Of a stretch of DNA of 64,000 nt, positions 8,048 through 17,029 are shown in pieces. The notes under the pieces are model-generated. The model saw only the letters and a list, made by a program, of their open reading frames with translations, did not search any database and was not told the DNA's origin. This stretch comes from Armatimonadota bacterium (lineage in GTDB: Bacteria; Armatimonadota; Chthonomonadetes; Chthonomonadales; Chthonomonadaceae), in the NCBI GenBank assembly GCA_028871815.1, contig JAGWMJ010000008.1:62001-126000 (forward strand), written 5' to 3'. Each line of letters begins with the position of its first letter. Positions within the stretch are counted from its first letter, which is position 1. The translations under genes were made by a program, and so were the position numbers.

Positions 8048-8811
8048 GCGTCGGCGCGCAGCGCTTGCGGGGCGCACCAGAGCGCGGCATTGTAGAGTAT
8101 GCGCCGAACCGCGGGGTGGAAATAGGTTGGAAACGTCTCGTGGCCGGGCCGGAAATAGAACGCGCGGCAGATTCCTTCGCCTTCGCCCACGCCGCCACCC
8201 GGTCCACACGCAAAGCCTTCCGTTCTACCGGGTCCCACCGTCCAGCACAACCCGGAAGGAAACGTTTCGTTTCCGAGGGGGAAGTGTGATTGAAGCACCA
8301 TACAAAGCGGCGGTGGAACGTCGAACGGCGCTCCGTACATCTCTTCCTGGTGAAGCGTGAAATCCTCCACGCCCTGAGCGATGGGATGCCATGGGGCGCA
8401 GACTCGTACATGTTCCACGTCGGGCGGAGTGGTTTCGCGCCAGCCGCCTTTCAGATTGCCGGACGCGCCCACCACCCACTGGAACGCCTTGCTGTAGTGG
8501 GCGGAGTGCAGCGCTACAAGGCCCATGCCGCGCTCGTGGGCCTGCCGCTGGACACGCCCCGCAGTCTCGTCGGTAACTTCTCCATGCCGGGCGTGACCCC
8601 ACCAAAACAGGACGTCGGTCGCATCCAGATCCGCCTGCGACACGCCCTGCCCCGCCTCGTCGAGGTTCCCTACCGTCACCTGAAGACGGCCGGTGTCGAG
8701 CTCTTCCAGTCCCTCTGCGATACTGCCGTTGATGCTGGTCGGGTAGATATCGCGCGGGGCATGAGACGGGTGCTCATCCCACACGCGCACACGTAACCGT
8801 GTCGAAGCCAT
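8044..8811 (-). CDS. ThuA-like domain protein
   Basis: 255 residues. The frame carries the ThuA/trehalose-utilisation pattern, a class I glutamine amidotransferase-like fold: VRVWDEHPSH at the N-terminus, ATDVLFWWGHARHGEV, the GLVALHSAHYSKAF strand-loop where other members hold the binding pocket, and AFYFRPGHETFPTYFHP near the end. Family members are linked to disaccharide use in Rhizobium and occur widely in heterotrophs; the reaction is not settled. It sits 16 nt downstream of the GH172 gene and is likely its operon partner, which suggests a role in sugar catabolism. Confidence 0.8.
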   Translation of the reverse strand: MASTRLRVRVWDEHPSHAPRDIYPTSINGSIAEGLEELDTGRLQVTVGNLDEAGQGVSQADLDATDVLFWWGHARHGEVTDETAGRVQRQAHERGMGLVALHSAHYSKAFQWVVGASGNLKGGWRETTPPDVEHVRVCAPWHPIAQGVEDFTLHQEEMYGAPFDVPPPLCMVLQSHFPLGNETFPSGLCWTVGPGRTEGFACGPGGGVGEGEGICRAFYFRPGHETFPTYFHPAVRRILYNAALWCAPQALRADA

Positions 8812-8827
8812 AAAACGATCGCCTCCT

Positions 8828-9928
8828 CTATATCACTTCCAGTCCGTCTCGATCGGGCAGTGTTGGGAATCGCGCGTGGGGTTCGCGCTGATACCAGACA
8901 GCCAACGATGCGATGTCATCCTGAAGCGGCAGATACCGCCCGCCGGAACGCCACCCGAGCGCCTGTATGGTGACGCGTATATCGCTTTGAAACCGAATCG
9001 GGTCCGGCACGTGCCAACGGTACATGCCAAATCGCTGCTGCGAGCGGTAGAGGCCGCCGTCGCCGGCGCTGATCACCTGCGACAGGCCCAGCCATGGCGT
9101 CGAGAAGACGCAGTAGGTACCGATAGGCTGTTCAAAATCCCACGCGCCGCCAAAGTAGTCTTCAGTACCGGTGCCACAGATCGTCGGAAACTCCGTGTCA
9201 CCATCCAGATAGAACTTGGCTTCGCCCTCGCCCCACCACCCGGTATTGTTGCTTTGCCATGCGATGTAGGTTCCCACATAGTGGCCCTGACCGTGTACGC
9301 CATCCAGCAAAGTATGCACGTCACCATACTTGAGTGGGTTGCTGCGACGGAACTGCGCATGCAGATAGGCGCACTCCTCCGGAACATCGGTGAGCGTGTA
9401 GGTGACCTGATAGTAGTAGCCATGGCAGACATCGTCGGAGAGGTTCTGGATGGTAATGAGGGCGGACTTCCGGAACGGCATCTCCCAGTAGCTGTTGAAC
9501 CCACCGGCCGGGTTGACGGCAATAGGAGCCGAATTGACCAGGCTGCGCTGGCACCAGCCGTTACAGAAGAAATCACCCAGTGGCGCCTCTACCGAGGGCT
9601 CCGTCTCGCCGTCCCAGTAGATGCGGAGCACCAGGCGGCGCCACCACTCCGGGCTTACCGTGTTCCAGATATGTTGAATCGCGCCCGGTCCGTTGATTTC
9701 GGCCAGTGTCGTAACTGAGTTCGGCTGCAGCGATACGGATGGCGAGACCTTCCAGCCCTGGCCGAGGTCGCGAGCCGCGCGGGCGCCGGTACCCTCCGTG
9801 GCCATGCCGGCCCGGCCCTTTTCGCCGCTGTAATTCTCGGCGCTGATGGATCGCGTTTGCGCTGCGGAGAGGCGCGAGATATTGTGCAGTCCCATCCCAA
9901 GTCCATTGAACGATTCTTGCTGAGGCAT
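8828..9928 (-). CDS. GH172 / DUF2961 family glycoside hydrolase
   Basis: 366 residues from the ATG at 9928, which follows GGGGAG at a normal distance; a longer frame to 10060 is low-complexity and rejected. Family blocks are present: SISAENYSGEKGRAGMAT, the LRIYWDGETEPSVEAPLGDF strand (carboxylates), GFNSYWEMPF, YYYQVTYTL, FYLDGDTEFPTICGTGTEDY and ALGWRSGGRYLPLQDDIAS. Characterised GH172 members act on difructose dianhydride I or D-arabinan, i.e. alpha-D-fructofuranoside or D-arabinofuranoside links. No signal peptide is seen in the short form, so it may act in the cytoplasm. A GH32 fructan hydrolase lies 44 kb away in the same window, a possible functional partner. Confidence 0.85.
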   Translation of the reverse strand: MPQQESFNGLGMGLHNISRLSAAQTRSISAENYSGEKGRAGMATEGTGARAARDLGQGWKVSPSVSLQPNSVTTLAEINGPGAIQHIWNTVSPEWWRRLVLRIYWDGETEPSVEAPLGDFFCNGWCQRSLVNSAPIAVNPAGGFNSYWEMPFRKSALITIQNLSDDVCHGYYYQVTYTLTDVPEECAYLHAQFRRSNPLKYGDVHTLLDGVHGQGHYVGTYIAWQSNNTGWWGEGEAKFYLDGDTEFPTICGTGTEDYFGGAWDFEQPIGTYCVFSTPWLGLSQVISAGDGGLYRSQQRFGMYRWHVPDPIRFQSDIRVTIQALGWRSGGRYLPLQDDIASLAVWYQREPHARFPTLPDRDGLEVI

Positions 9929-10098
9929 CTTGCTCCCCGGTACATAGAAAGGTGCGGCGCATGGCGGCGCCGCCATCGGTTCGCCCCGTGCCCTAGCGAT
10001 ACCTGCCGCGGTCTGTATATAGGCGAACGGCGGCGGCGCCGGCAGCACGGAGGGTACCATCGGGCTGCAGCTTGCCCGCTACAAACGAAGGTGGAAGT

Positions 10099-11031
10099 AT
10101 GAAATGCGTGGTCACCGGAGCTACAGGGTTTATCGGCCGCACACTGTGTGCCTACCTGAAAGGGCAGCAGCACGAGGTAACGGCGCTCTCACGCAACGCG
10201 ATGCGGGCCGTTACGCAGCTGCCGCAGGGCGTTGAGTGCGTTAGCTGGGGGCCGGATGCCGAACCGGAGTGGAAGCGGCGGGTAGCCGCGGCAGATGCGG
10301 TCTTCCACCTTGCGGGCGAATCGATTGCCGCGAAACGGTGGACACCGCGGGTGAAGCAGGTGCTGAGGGCCTCGCGCACGGAGCCGACCCGTCTGCTGGT
10401 TTCGGCAATGCGCGAAGCTTCCACGCGGCCCGGGGTGCTGATCAGCGCCAGCGCAACCGGCTACTATGGCGATTGTGGTGACCGCGAGGTGACGGAAGCG
10501 ACACCGCAAGGGCACGACTTTCTGGCGCAGGTATGCGGCTCGTGGGAGGCGGAAGCATACAAAGCCGGCGAGTTCGGAGTGCGTGTGGTAGTGATCCGGT
10601 TCGGCGTGGTGCTGGGCAGCGGCGGCGCCTTGACGCGCATCCTCTATCCGTTTCCGTTTCATTTATCACCATGGAAGGCGGGTCTTGCCGGCCCACTGGG
10701 ATCGGGACGTCAGTGGATGCCGTGGATCGACGGTGTGGACGCGGTAAGGCTCATGTCGTGGGCAAGCGCACACACCGAGGCTGCCGGTGGCTTCAACGGG
10801 GTGTCGCCGAACCCTGTAACGAACCGCGAGTTTACGCAGACACTGGGGCGAGTGGTCGGAATGTGGACGCCGTTCCGTGTGCCGGCGTTCGCGCTCCGCC
10901 TGGCGCTCGGCGAGTTCGCCGAGACCCTGCTGACCGGGCAGCGCGCTATCCCGGCCGCGACGGAGGCACAGGGTTTCAAGTTCCACGCGCCGCTGCTGGA
11001 GCCCGTGCTGTGCGCGATCTTGGCGCGGTAG
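10099..11031 (+). CDS. TIGR01777-family NAD(P)-dependent epimerase
   Basis: 310 residues. An extended SDR protein with the N-terminal Rossmann motif TGATGFIGRTL, the VFHLAGESIAAKRW block typical of the TIGR01777 (YfcH) group, SASATGYYGDCGDREVTE (the Y of the active site region) and a C-terminal DUF1731 segment (LLTGQRAIPAATEAQGF). The ATG at 10099 follows AAGGTGG; nine upstream in-frame residues from 10072 are unlikely to be translated. The physiological substrate of this family is not established. It is divergent from GH172 across a 170-nt gap. Confidence 0.9.
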   Translation: MKCVVTGATGFIGRTLCAYLKGQQHEVTALSRNAMRAVTQLPQGVECVSWGPDAEPEWKRRVAAADAVFHLAGESIAAKRWTPRVKQVLRASRTEPTRLLVSAMREASTRPGVLISASATGYYGDCGDREVTEATPQGHDFLAQVCGSWEAEAYKAGEFGVRVVVIRFGVVLGSGGALTRILYPFPFHLSPWKAGLAGPLGSGRQWMPWIDGVDAVRLMSWASAHTEAAGGFNGVSPNPVTNREFTQTLGRVVGMWTPFRVPAFALRLALGEFAETLLTGQRAIPAATEAQGFKFHAPLLEPVLCAILAR

Positions 11032-11103
11032 CGGTGGCCGATCCGGCGCTCCGGTGTGCTCCCGCCTCAATGCGTTGCGGTTGGCAGTAAACTAAGCGCC
11101 AGA

Positions 11104-11940
11104 ATGGCGCACATCTTTTCGGCAGCACATTGGATGGTAACGGCGCGTGGAGCGTGGCTCCAGGCCGGATCCGCTCTCCTCCGAGTGGTGGCCGTTGTTC
11201 TGGTCTATGCCATCGTGCGGTTTGTGCTTCTGCGATCCGTTGAGGTCTTGCTTGCCGGGCTGATCCGGCGCGAACAGCGAATTGAGGCTACCGCCTTGCA
11301 GGTCGGCCGCCTGGAAACGATCCGCAGTCTGCTCCGGAGCGTAGTGAACTACATTCTCATCTTCACCTTCGGCGTTCTGCTCCTCAAGGCGGTCGGCTTC
11401 GACATGCTTCCGTTCATAACCACCGCCGGTGTGGTGGGCCTGGCCGTTGGCTTCGGCTCGCAAAAACTGGTCAAGGACGTGATCTCCGGCTTCTTCATGA
11501 TCCTGGATCAGCAGTACGTCGTTGGCGAAACAGTAACCATCGCCGGATTCACCGGACTGGTTCAGGAACTGGGAATGCGTTCAACGCGCATACTGGATTC
11601 ATCCGGACGCGTTGTGATATTTGCCAACGGAGATATCGGCACAGTGGTCAATCTGTCACGGCACCCGGTGATGGATCCGCTGGAGATATCGGTTGCGGCC
11701 AACACCGATCTGCAGAAACTGACTACCACCATCAACTCGGCTGCGGATGTGCTGATGCAGGGCAGCGCCGGCCGCTTGCGGGCCGCTCCAACTGTTGAGG
11801 GAATCTCGGGCTTCAGCGCTGCGGCGCTCGTGGTGCGCGTTCAGGTCACCGCGGACCCAACGCACCTGGCCGAACAGACCATGGCGGTCCGGGCGGGACT
11901 GCGCCAGGCGCTTCTCGGCGCGGGCATCGTACTGGCGTAG
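11104..11940 (+). CDS. Small mechanosensitive channel (MscS family)
   Basis: 278 residues from the ATG at 11104; a GTG at 11056 would add 16 residues. Two or three membrane helices lead into the conserved pore helix, ITTAGVVGLAVGFGSQKLVK at about residues 108-127, followed by DVISGFFMILDQQYVVGETV, the MscS beta-domain entrance. The length fits the YkuT/YnaI-type minimal channels that open under osmotic downshock and release solutes. It lies 72 nt after the TIGR01777 gene on the same strand. Confidence 0.92.
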   Translation: MAHIFSAAHWMVTARGAWLQAGSALLRVVAVVLVYAIVRFVLLRSVEVLLAGLIRREQRIEATALQVGRLETIRSLLRSVVNYILIFTFGVLLLKAVGFDMLPFITTAGVVGLAVGFGSQKLVKDVISGFFMILDQQYVVGETVTIAGFTGLVQELGMRSTRILDSSGRVVIFANGDIGTVVNLSRHPVMDPLEISVAANTDLQKLTTTINSAADVLMQGSAGRLRAAPTVEGISGFSAAALVVRVQVTADPTHLAEQTMAVRAGLRQALLGAGIVLA

Positions 11941-12029
11941 GCGACACGCAGGCGAACAAAACGCAGGAAGAGGCCAGGCCGATGTGGAAAAGAACCGGCG
12001 TTGCATATTGCCCAGCGCGAGGTTAAATA

Positions 12030-12494
12030 ATGCCTGTTGAGATTGCCGTGTGTGCGAACGATTCGGCGGCGAACGTGCCCTACTCCGAGATCGCGGCGTA
12101 CCTATCCGCCTTGCCCGGCGTTGTGGTGCAGGGCAACGACTTTACCTATCGCGACGAAGAGACCGGCGTTTTCTTCGTTGCCAAGCCGGCTCACGGTCCC
12201 ACGGAGGCCTTCGGGGCTGATGCCGACGGAAACTGCGACCGCGTGCTGGTTCGCATTCCCGGGGAGATGGTGGCGACCACTCGCACCACCGCTGCCGACT
12301 TTTGCGCGGCGCTCGCCGCGCACTTCAACTGGAAGATCATTGGTACGGATGGCGCCGTGCTCATCTCGAGTCCCGAGGTACTAAAGAGCCTGGGCGGCGG
12401 TCCGTCGTCGGTTCGCTCGGCTGCAGCCGGATGTGGCTCGGTGATCGCTACGTTGATTCTGTGCGCCGTGCTGATTGCGGCCGCCCCCCACTAG
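12030..12494 (+). CDS. Hypothetical protein with C-terminal membrane helix
   Basis: 154 residues, not recognised. A soluble N-terminal domain of about 115 residues, mixed alpha/beta in appearance, begins MPVEIAVCANDSAANVPYSE and contains TGVFFVAKPAHGPTEAFG. The last 25 residues form one hydrophobic helix (GCGSVIATLILCAVLIAAA), so the protein is probably tail-anchored with the domain in the cytoplasm. Codon use matches the neighbours and the competing frames have no domain signatures. It lies between the MscS gene and an oxidoreductase on the same strand; the context gives no functional hint. Confidence 0.65.
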   Translation: MPVEIAVCANDSAANVPYSEIAAYLSALPGVVVQGNDFTYRDEETGVFFVAKPAHGPTEAFGADADGNCDRVLVRIPGEMVATTRTTAADFCAALAAHFNWKIIGTDGAVLISSPEVLKSLGGGPSSVRSAAAGCGSVIATLILCAVLIAAAPH

Positions 12495-12551
12495 ACTGCC
12501 CTTGCTCGTCAAGCATCCGAATAACTCCGAGTGGAAGGACCCATCGTCTCG

Positions 12552-13571
12552 ATGACAGCAACCTATCGCGTTGGTGCGGCCGGACTATCGCATGATCACG
12601 TTTGGGGCGAGCTGAATCACTGGAAGGCCGCCGGTAATGTGGTGCTGGCGGCCGCCGCCGACCCGGACCCTGCCCTGCTGGAGCAGTTTCAGGCAGCCTT
12701 CTCCGACGCGCGTGTGTACCGCGATTACCACGAGATGCTTGAGAAAGAGGAGCTTCAGTTTGTGCAGGCCGCTGCCGGCAACAGCGAAGGAGCCAACATT
12801 GTAGAAGCCGCCGCTGCTCGCGGTCTGCACGTTGTGAGTGAGAAGCCGATGGCGGCCACGCTGGATCAGGCGACGCGCATGCGTAACGCGGCAGCGCGAG
12901 CCGGCACGCTGCTGCTTGTCAACTGGCCGACCGCCTGGAGCGCGGCGTGGCAGGAGCTGGAGCGTCGCGTACTGGCAGGCGATATCGGCGAACCGCGTCA
13001 CACGCGTTACCGCAGCGCGCACAGCGGCCCGATTGACATCGGATGCTCGCCACAGTTTGTGCATAACCTGATCACGCCGGAGATAAATGGCGCCGGCGCT
13101 CTGATGGATTACTGCTGCTATGGCGCCGATCTGGCAGCCCGGCTGCTTGGCCGGCCGATGGCCGTGACGGGAATGCGAGGCTGGTTTGGCGACGAGCAGG
13201 CGTACGCGGCATCCGATGACAGCGCGGTGATTGTGGCGCAATACGCGCACGCCTTTGGAGTGTGCGAAGCCAGTTGGTGCCAGCCGGTGGAGACCATCGA
13301 GGCGAACCCACTGGTATACGGCAGCGAAGGCGCCATCGGCGTGGTTCGCGGTGAATTGGTGGTATCGCACCGCGGCAAGCAGCGCGAAACGGTTCTCCCA
13401 CTGCCCACCGAGGCGCCACGCCGCAGCGCCGCAGAGTACATCATTTACCTGGCAGAGAACCGGGCAGCGGCCGAAGGCTTCTGCAGTCCTGAAGTGAGCC
13501 TGGTCGCGCAGGAGATCCTGGAACTTGGCCTCCGCGCGGCGAATACGGGCTTGCGCCAGCCGCTTTCGTGA
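12552..13571 (+). CDS. Gfo/Idh/MocA-family oxidoreductase
   Basis: 339 residues. An N-terminal dinucleotide-binding Rossmann fold (VGAAGLSHDHVWGE, then VVLAAAADPDPALLEQF) is followed by the diagnostic HVVSEKPMAATLDQATRM, in which EKP contains the catalytic lysine, and by ALMDYCCYGADLAARLLG in the C-terminal substrate domain. The ATG at 12552 is preceded by GGAAGGA. Family members reduce or oxidise sugars and cyclitols with NAD(P); the substrate is unknown. The following feature is a tRNA with its own promoter. Confidence 0.9.
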   Translation: MTATYRVGAAGLSHDHVWGELNHWKAAGNVVLAAAADPDPALLEQFQAAFSDARVYRDYHEMLEKEELQFVQAAAGNSEGANIVEAAAARGLHVVSEKPMAATLDQATRMRNAAARAGTLLLVNWPTAWSAAWQELERRVLAGDIGEPRHTRYRSAHSGPIDIGCSPQFVHNLITPEINGAGALMDYCCYGADLAARLLGRPMAVTGMRGWFGDEQAYAASDDSAVIVAQYAHAFGVCEASWCQPVETIEANPLVYGSEGAIGVVRGELVVSHRGKQRETVLPLPTEAPRRSAAEYIIYLAENRAAAEGFCSPEVSLVAQEILELGLRAANTGLRQPLS

Positions 13572-13603
13572 CGCAGCGTTGTAAGTGAAACGCCGGGAGC
13601 CGG

Positions 13604-13632
13604 TTGACGCCCGGCGACCCTCCAAGTATAAT
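13604..13632 (+). promoter_or_regulatory. Sigma-70-type promoter of the tRNA-Val gene
   Basis: TTGACG at 13604-13609, 17-nt spacer, TATAAT at 13627-13632, 13 nt before the tRNA 5' end. This is one of the cleanest housekeeping promoters in the window. Confidence 0.85.
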
Positions 13633-13645
13633 TGCCGGTGCCTGC

Positions 13646-13717
13646 AGGCGGTTAGCTCAGTGGTAGAGCACCTCGTTGACACCGAGGGGGTCACTGGTTC
13701 AAATCCAGTATCGCCTA
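13646..13717 (+). tRNA. tRNA-Val (anticodon GAC)
   Basis: The 72-nt sequence folds as a full cloverleaf. The acceptor AGGCGGT pairs with ATCGCCT (one G-T pair) and is followed by discriminator A. The D stem is GCTC/GAGC, and the anticodon arm is CCTCG-TTGACAC-CGAGG with anticodon GAC. The T arm ACTGG-TTCAAAT-CCAGT carries the TTC loop. CCA is not encoded; the next bases are TAT, so CCA must be added after transcription. Confidence 0.95.
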
Positions 13718-13741
13718 TATAACGTCTATCGCCGGATCGGC

Positions 13742-13766
13742 CCGAACCGGGCCGGTTCGGCATTTT
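13742..13766 (+). terminator. Probable intrinsic terminator after tRNA-Val
   Basis: CCGAACC-GGGCC-GGTTCGG (13742-13760) forms a 7-bp GC-rich stem with a 5-nt loop, followed by CATTTT. It starts 25 nt downstream of the tRNA and faces a convergent gene that ends at 13820. Confidence 0.7.
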
Positions 13767-13819
13767 GATTCGCCCGAGTGGACGTCACTGCGGCCAGCGA
13801 TAGGCACCGTGGCTGGCTC

Positions 13820-15625
13820 TCATTCCCGCTTCAACGATTGAATGTCTCGTTTGCTCGCAGGGCTGATTTCGGCCGCCGACCTCACGTGCCGAAGCAACTC
13901 CGTCAGAGCCGCAGCATCGCCGAACTCAAGCTCGGTGACACCATCCACGCCGTGCAGACCGCATTCCTCGGTTGCCACGATGGGCAGACCGGCGGCGGCG
14001 GCGGCCAGCAGCGCGCGCGGCGCATCCTCCACCAACGCCGGCTGAACAACGAGTCCGACACCGTTTAGCCAGCCGGCGGCGCCGCGGACTACGCGTCTCG
14101 TGCGGCATCCCTCCCAAAAGGTCTCGCCTTCCAGCTCGACGCCGCACAGCACGATTTCCAGATCCAAGGAGCGTGCTGCCTCTCGCAGCTCGAATGCGCC
14201 CTTGCGCGCGGCTGTCGGACCAGGGAAAAGGACGGCATTACCAGGCTCAAACCGCACCGCCGACGGTAGGCGCCATGGCAGCCGTAGCGCCTGGCCGGGA
14301 AACAGTGCAGCGACTGCTGCATGCGGCGTGATAATATGCTGCGCAGCGCGCAGAGCCGCGGTTTCGGCATCGACCATCCAGGCCGGCGCGCGAAACTCAC
14401 CCAGCGTCTTGCGTTCGGGATTCAGCGCCATCGCGCCGTCCAGTTTGGCATGGAGCGAGGCCAGCGGCATGCGCGTCATCAATACCTGGAAGCTGCGGCC
14501 GCCGAGATGGCCATCGCGCCACAGAAATGGCAGCAGCGACTGCGCCACTGTGACGTCGGTATTATGCGGAGCAAGCGAGCCTGCAAGCGTTGTCGCCAAA
14601 CGCTCCGCACCCTTAAGCTGGGCGGTCAGCCGGGCGGCGCCGTAACGGCTCAGCCTGCGCGTCTGCCACGACCGCACGAGAGATTGCAAGGAGGCGGCGC
14701 GCACGGCGGCGAAACCGGCTGTGTTCCAGGCATGCCGCGGCCGGTTCCAGCGTGCGCCGTCTAGCGGTATTGCAAGCACATCCTGGTCAGTCCGGAAGTC
14801 GGTGACGTATTGCTCGAACTCGGGCCAACGTTCATCCATGATCCAGACTCGCGCGCCGGACGGGCCGGGTGAGCGATGTGAATGTTCATATTCGCGGTGC
14901 CGGAAACAGGAGTCGACGCCGCATGTCGGGCAGCTGTGCGCCACAACATCGATGCGCGGTCGCAGCGGCAGTATCGCAATTGAGCTCTTGCGTACCGCGC
15001 GAGCCGGGGCCTGGCCCCACGCCCGGACGACGAGTTCCGCCCGGGTCATTTCCGCCTGAAGGCGCACGGGCTGCGCCGGCCGGAACCGGAGGTCGATGTA
15101 GTTCCACGCAACGGTCGCGTCACGGCCGACCTCGGCCGCCGATCCGGGAATGATGGCGCCGTGCGCGTGTCGCTCCACTATCTCAAAGCCCGCGTCGAGC
15201 GCCACGCAGTAGAGTGCGTTGGATAGCTGACACAGGCCGCCGCCAATGGCGGGGTAGAGGCAGCCTTCGCGAAGTTGGCGCCCCTGCGTATAGCCTCGTG
15301 CCGGGGTGGCTCTGCCGATCTGCTTCCAGAAGCTGAAGGTTGCGCCGGCCGGCACTGCCGCGCCGTTCAAGCGCCGCAGCGCGCAGCGAAGGTTTTGCAC
15401 CTTACCCTGCTGCAGGTCGCGCTCCTGAACGGTCGTGTCACTCCAGAGCGGAGTGCGCGACTCTGCGAGCAGGTGAGGAAAACCATCTTGCGGCTGCGCG
15501 GGCCATGCCCGGATGCCGGCGCGACCATCTGCAAGAATGCGAAGGCACTGAAGGCAAAGCGCACGGGCGCGGAAGAGCGCGGCGGAAAACCGCGTCGGGC
15601 TGCCCGTACCGGCCGTTTCTTGCAT
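13820..15625 (-). CDS. VanW-domain / GT-B glycosyltransferase-like fusion protein
   Basis: 601 residues from the ATG at 15625 (a TTG two codons upstream is possible). Residues about 75-200 are a VanW domain: NLRCALRRLNGAAVPAGATF, then SFWKQIGRATPARGY, LREGCLYPAIGGGLCQLSNA and FEIVERHAHG. A cysteine cluster CPTCGVDSC lies near residue 240. The rest resembles a GT-B glycosyltransferase: a donor-domain strand VLFPGPTAARKGAFEL, LEIVLCGVELEGE and the closing PALVEDAPRALLAAAAAGLP with IVATEECGLHG. VanW occurs in some vancomycin-resistance clusters, but its reaction is unknown. No signal peptide is evident. A fusion of this kind suggests cell-wall glycan or exopolysaccharide work. The convergent tRNA terminator lies at its 3' end. 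Confidence 0.8.
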   Translation of the reverse strand: MQETAGTGSPTRFSAALFRARALCLQCLRILADGRAGIRAWPAQPQDGFPHLLAESRTPLWSDTTVQERDLQQGKVQNLRCALRRLNGAAVPAGATFSFWKQIGRATPARGYTQGRQLREGCLYPAIGGGLCQLSNALYCVALDAGFEIVERHAHGAIIPGSAAEVGRDATVAWNYIDLRFRPAQPVRLQAEMTRAELVVRAWGQAPARAVRKSSIAILPLRPRIDVVAHSCPTCGVDSCFRHREYEHSHRSPGPSGARVWIMDERWPEFEQYVTDFRTDQDVLAIPLDGARWNRPRHAWNTAGFAAVRAASLQSLVRSWQTRRLSRYGAARLTAQLKGAERLATTLAGSLAPHNTDVTVAQSLLPFLWRDGHLGGRSFQVLMTRMPLASLHAKLDGAMALNPERKTLGEFRAPAWMVDAETAALRAAQHIITPHAAVAALFPGQALRLPWRLPSAVRFEPGNAVLFPGPTAARKGAFELREAARSLDLEIVLCGVELEGETFWEGCRTRRVVRGAAGWLNGVGLVVQPALVEDAPRALLAAAAAGLPIVATEECGLHGVDGVTELEFGDAAALTELLRHVRSAAEISPASKRDIQSLKRE

Positions 15626-15793
15626 GTTCAAACGCCCGATGCGGCGGAAGGTTCAGCGGCCGCGGGCTGGTCTGCAAAAGGTGATCGAAGCAGATCATGA
15701 TACCACCTGGGCGCAGATAGCGTCGGAAACCTCGGCGGGCGACGGACCGTCAGACCCAGTTGCGGGCGCTTCAAGCAGAGCTCCGCGGCACAT

Positions 15794-16567
15794 TCAAGGA
15801 TCGATTGCCGGTTTCTGCGCCCCGGATGTTCTATGGTGTAAACGCCTGTTCGTTACCGCCAGAGCGCCGGCTGCCAGGGCACGGACCATCTTTCCGGCTC
15901 CGTCGGTCGAGGTGATGAACGCTTCATCGTGTGGGTTTGTGAGGACGCACATCTCCACGAGAATAACCGGGACGCGCGCGTAGATGGAGCCTTCCAGCGC
16001 GCCATGCAGGCGCCTGCCCACCTGCGTTTGCATATCCGTCATGATTCCACGATCATGCAGTGCGCCGTGTAGGGCGGCGATGAATGCATGGTGGAAGAGA
16101 GAGGCCGCAGATCTGCTCTCGATGCGCACGTATGCCGGCGGGCCGCTTACGCCGCGGATCGTACCGGCGATCGCGGGATAGTAGATACCGGCGCCGGTGG
16201 CAGAGCCGGCATCGCAGTGAAGGCGGAGAAACAGCGCGGCATGGGCTCTGTTTGCAATTCGGGCGCGCGCTCGGTTTGAAACGTTCTCGCCGGCGCTTGT
16301 CTTTGTCAACACAACGCTGCATCCGGCGTGAAGCAGGGCGCGGCGAAGAAGCAGAGCAATGTGCCAGGCAACCCGGTATTCGGCGCTATGGCGGCCGCGC
16401 GCACCAACGGTTGCCGCCGAGTGGCCCGGGTCGATGCATACGATTGGCGGGAGAACGCGTGTACGGCTGGCTGGACGGCAACTGCGCGCGGGCATTGCAA
16501 CGGCGGACGCGGCAGCCCAGAGAATCGCCGCGATGGCTGCGCAGCGAACGGGGACTCGGTTCATCAT
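15794..16567 (-). CDS. N-acetylmuramoyl-L-alanine amidase (Amidase_3)
   Basis: About 257 residues from the ATG at 16567; a few upstream codons are also open. A signal peptide is visible (CAAIAAILWAAASAVAMPA). The zinc amidase blocks are in order: VCIDPGHSAATVGARG (first His), SAEYRVAWHIA (Glu), LFLRLHCDAG (second His) and VPVILVEMCVLTNPHDE (catalytic Glu). The enzyme cleaves the amide between MurNAc and the stem peptide outside the membrane. It lies downstream of no obvious partner; the VanW-fusion gene starts 169 nt after its stop on the same strand. Confidence 0.9.
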   Translation of the reverse strand: MMNRVPVRCAAIAAILWAAASAVAMPARSCRPASRTRVLPPIVCIDPGHSAATVGARGRHSAEYRVAWHIALLLRRALLHAGCSVVLTKTSAGENVSNRARARIANRAHAALFLRLHCDAGSATGAGIYYPAIAGTIRGVSGPPAYVRIESRSAASLFHHAFIAALHGALHDRGIMTDMQTQVGRRLHGALEGSIYARVPVILVEMCVLTNPHDEAFITSTDGAGKMVRALAAGALAVTNRRLHHRTSGAQKPAIDP

Positions 16568-16731
16568 AATCGTCGATTCCGGGGCGGGCAACATCAGCAG
16601 ATTGCGTGTGGTTGAGAGGCGCGCGAAGCTGGAGCCGAAGCTGCCGAAATGCGTGACTTCATTGAAGGGACAACGGTTTCAAATGGGTAATAGGGTACTC
16701 GTAGATCGGGAATTTGGAGGAACTTACGTCG

Positions 16732-17001
16732 ATGGTTTGCTCCGCTGCTCTGCCGAACTTCATCACCGAGAATTACGAAGTTGTGGAGTGGCGTAATGCG
16801 TGCGCGATTCTCGAAACGGACTTTCCGAGCGAATGGGACGATATACTGGCGGTTCTGACGCGATTCCGCCTCAAGAACGGAACCATCAATAAGCCCGGGG
16901 GAAACAAGCCAATGGCGCCGGCAGCGGACGGTGTCCGGTGCTCGTGCCTGGAATCGGCAAGTTACTCTTCACGCACGATGACGATATCGACGCTGCGATA
17001 A
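16732..17001 (+). pseudogene. Truncated BglII-family type II restriction endonuclease
   Basis: 89 codons from an ATG preceded by TGGAGGA at 16715-16721. The stretch VVEWRNACAILETDFPSEWD, then DILAVLTRFRLKNGTINKPG and GNKPMAPAADG resembles the N-terminal part of BglII-type restriction enzymes as I recall the family (a hydrophobic-AILxTDFPxEW block, then a PGGxKSPI-like block). After about residue 70 the similarity stops and the frame ends, so the catalytic domain with its acidic residues is missing. It is followed within 28 nt by an equally damaged MT-A70 methyltransferase, the usual partner. Confidence is moderate because recognition rests on about 55 residues. Confidence 0.6.
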
Positions 17002-17029
17002 TAGTCGCCGCTGACGACGAAGATCCAGA

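Noticed and set aside
12585-13763. 392-codon open frame on the minus strand
   Set aside because: It is antisense to the Gfo/Idh/MocA gene, carries no domain and reads through the tRNA gene.
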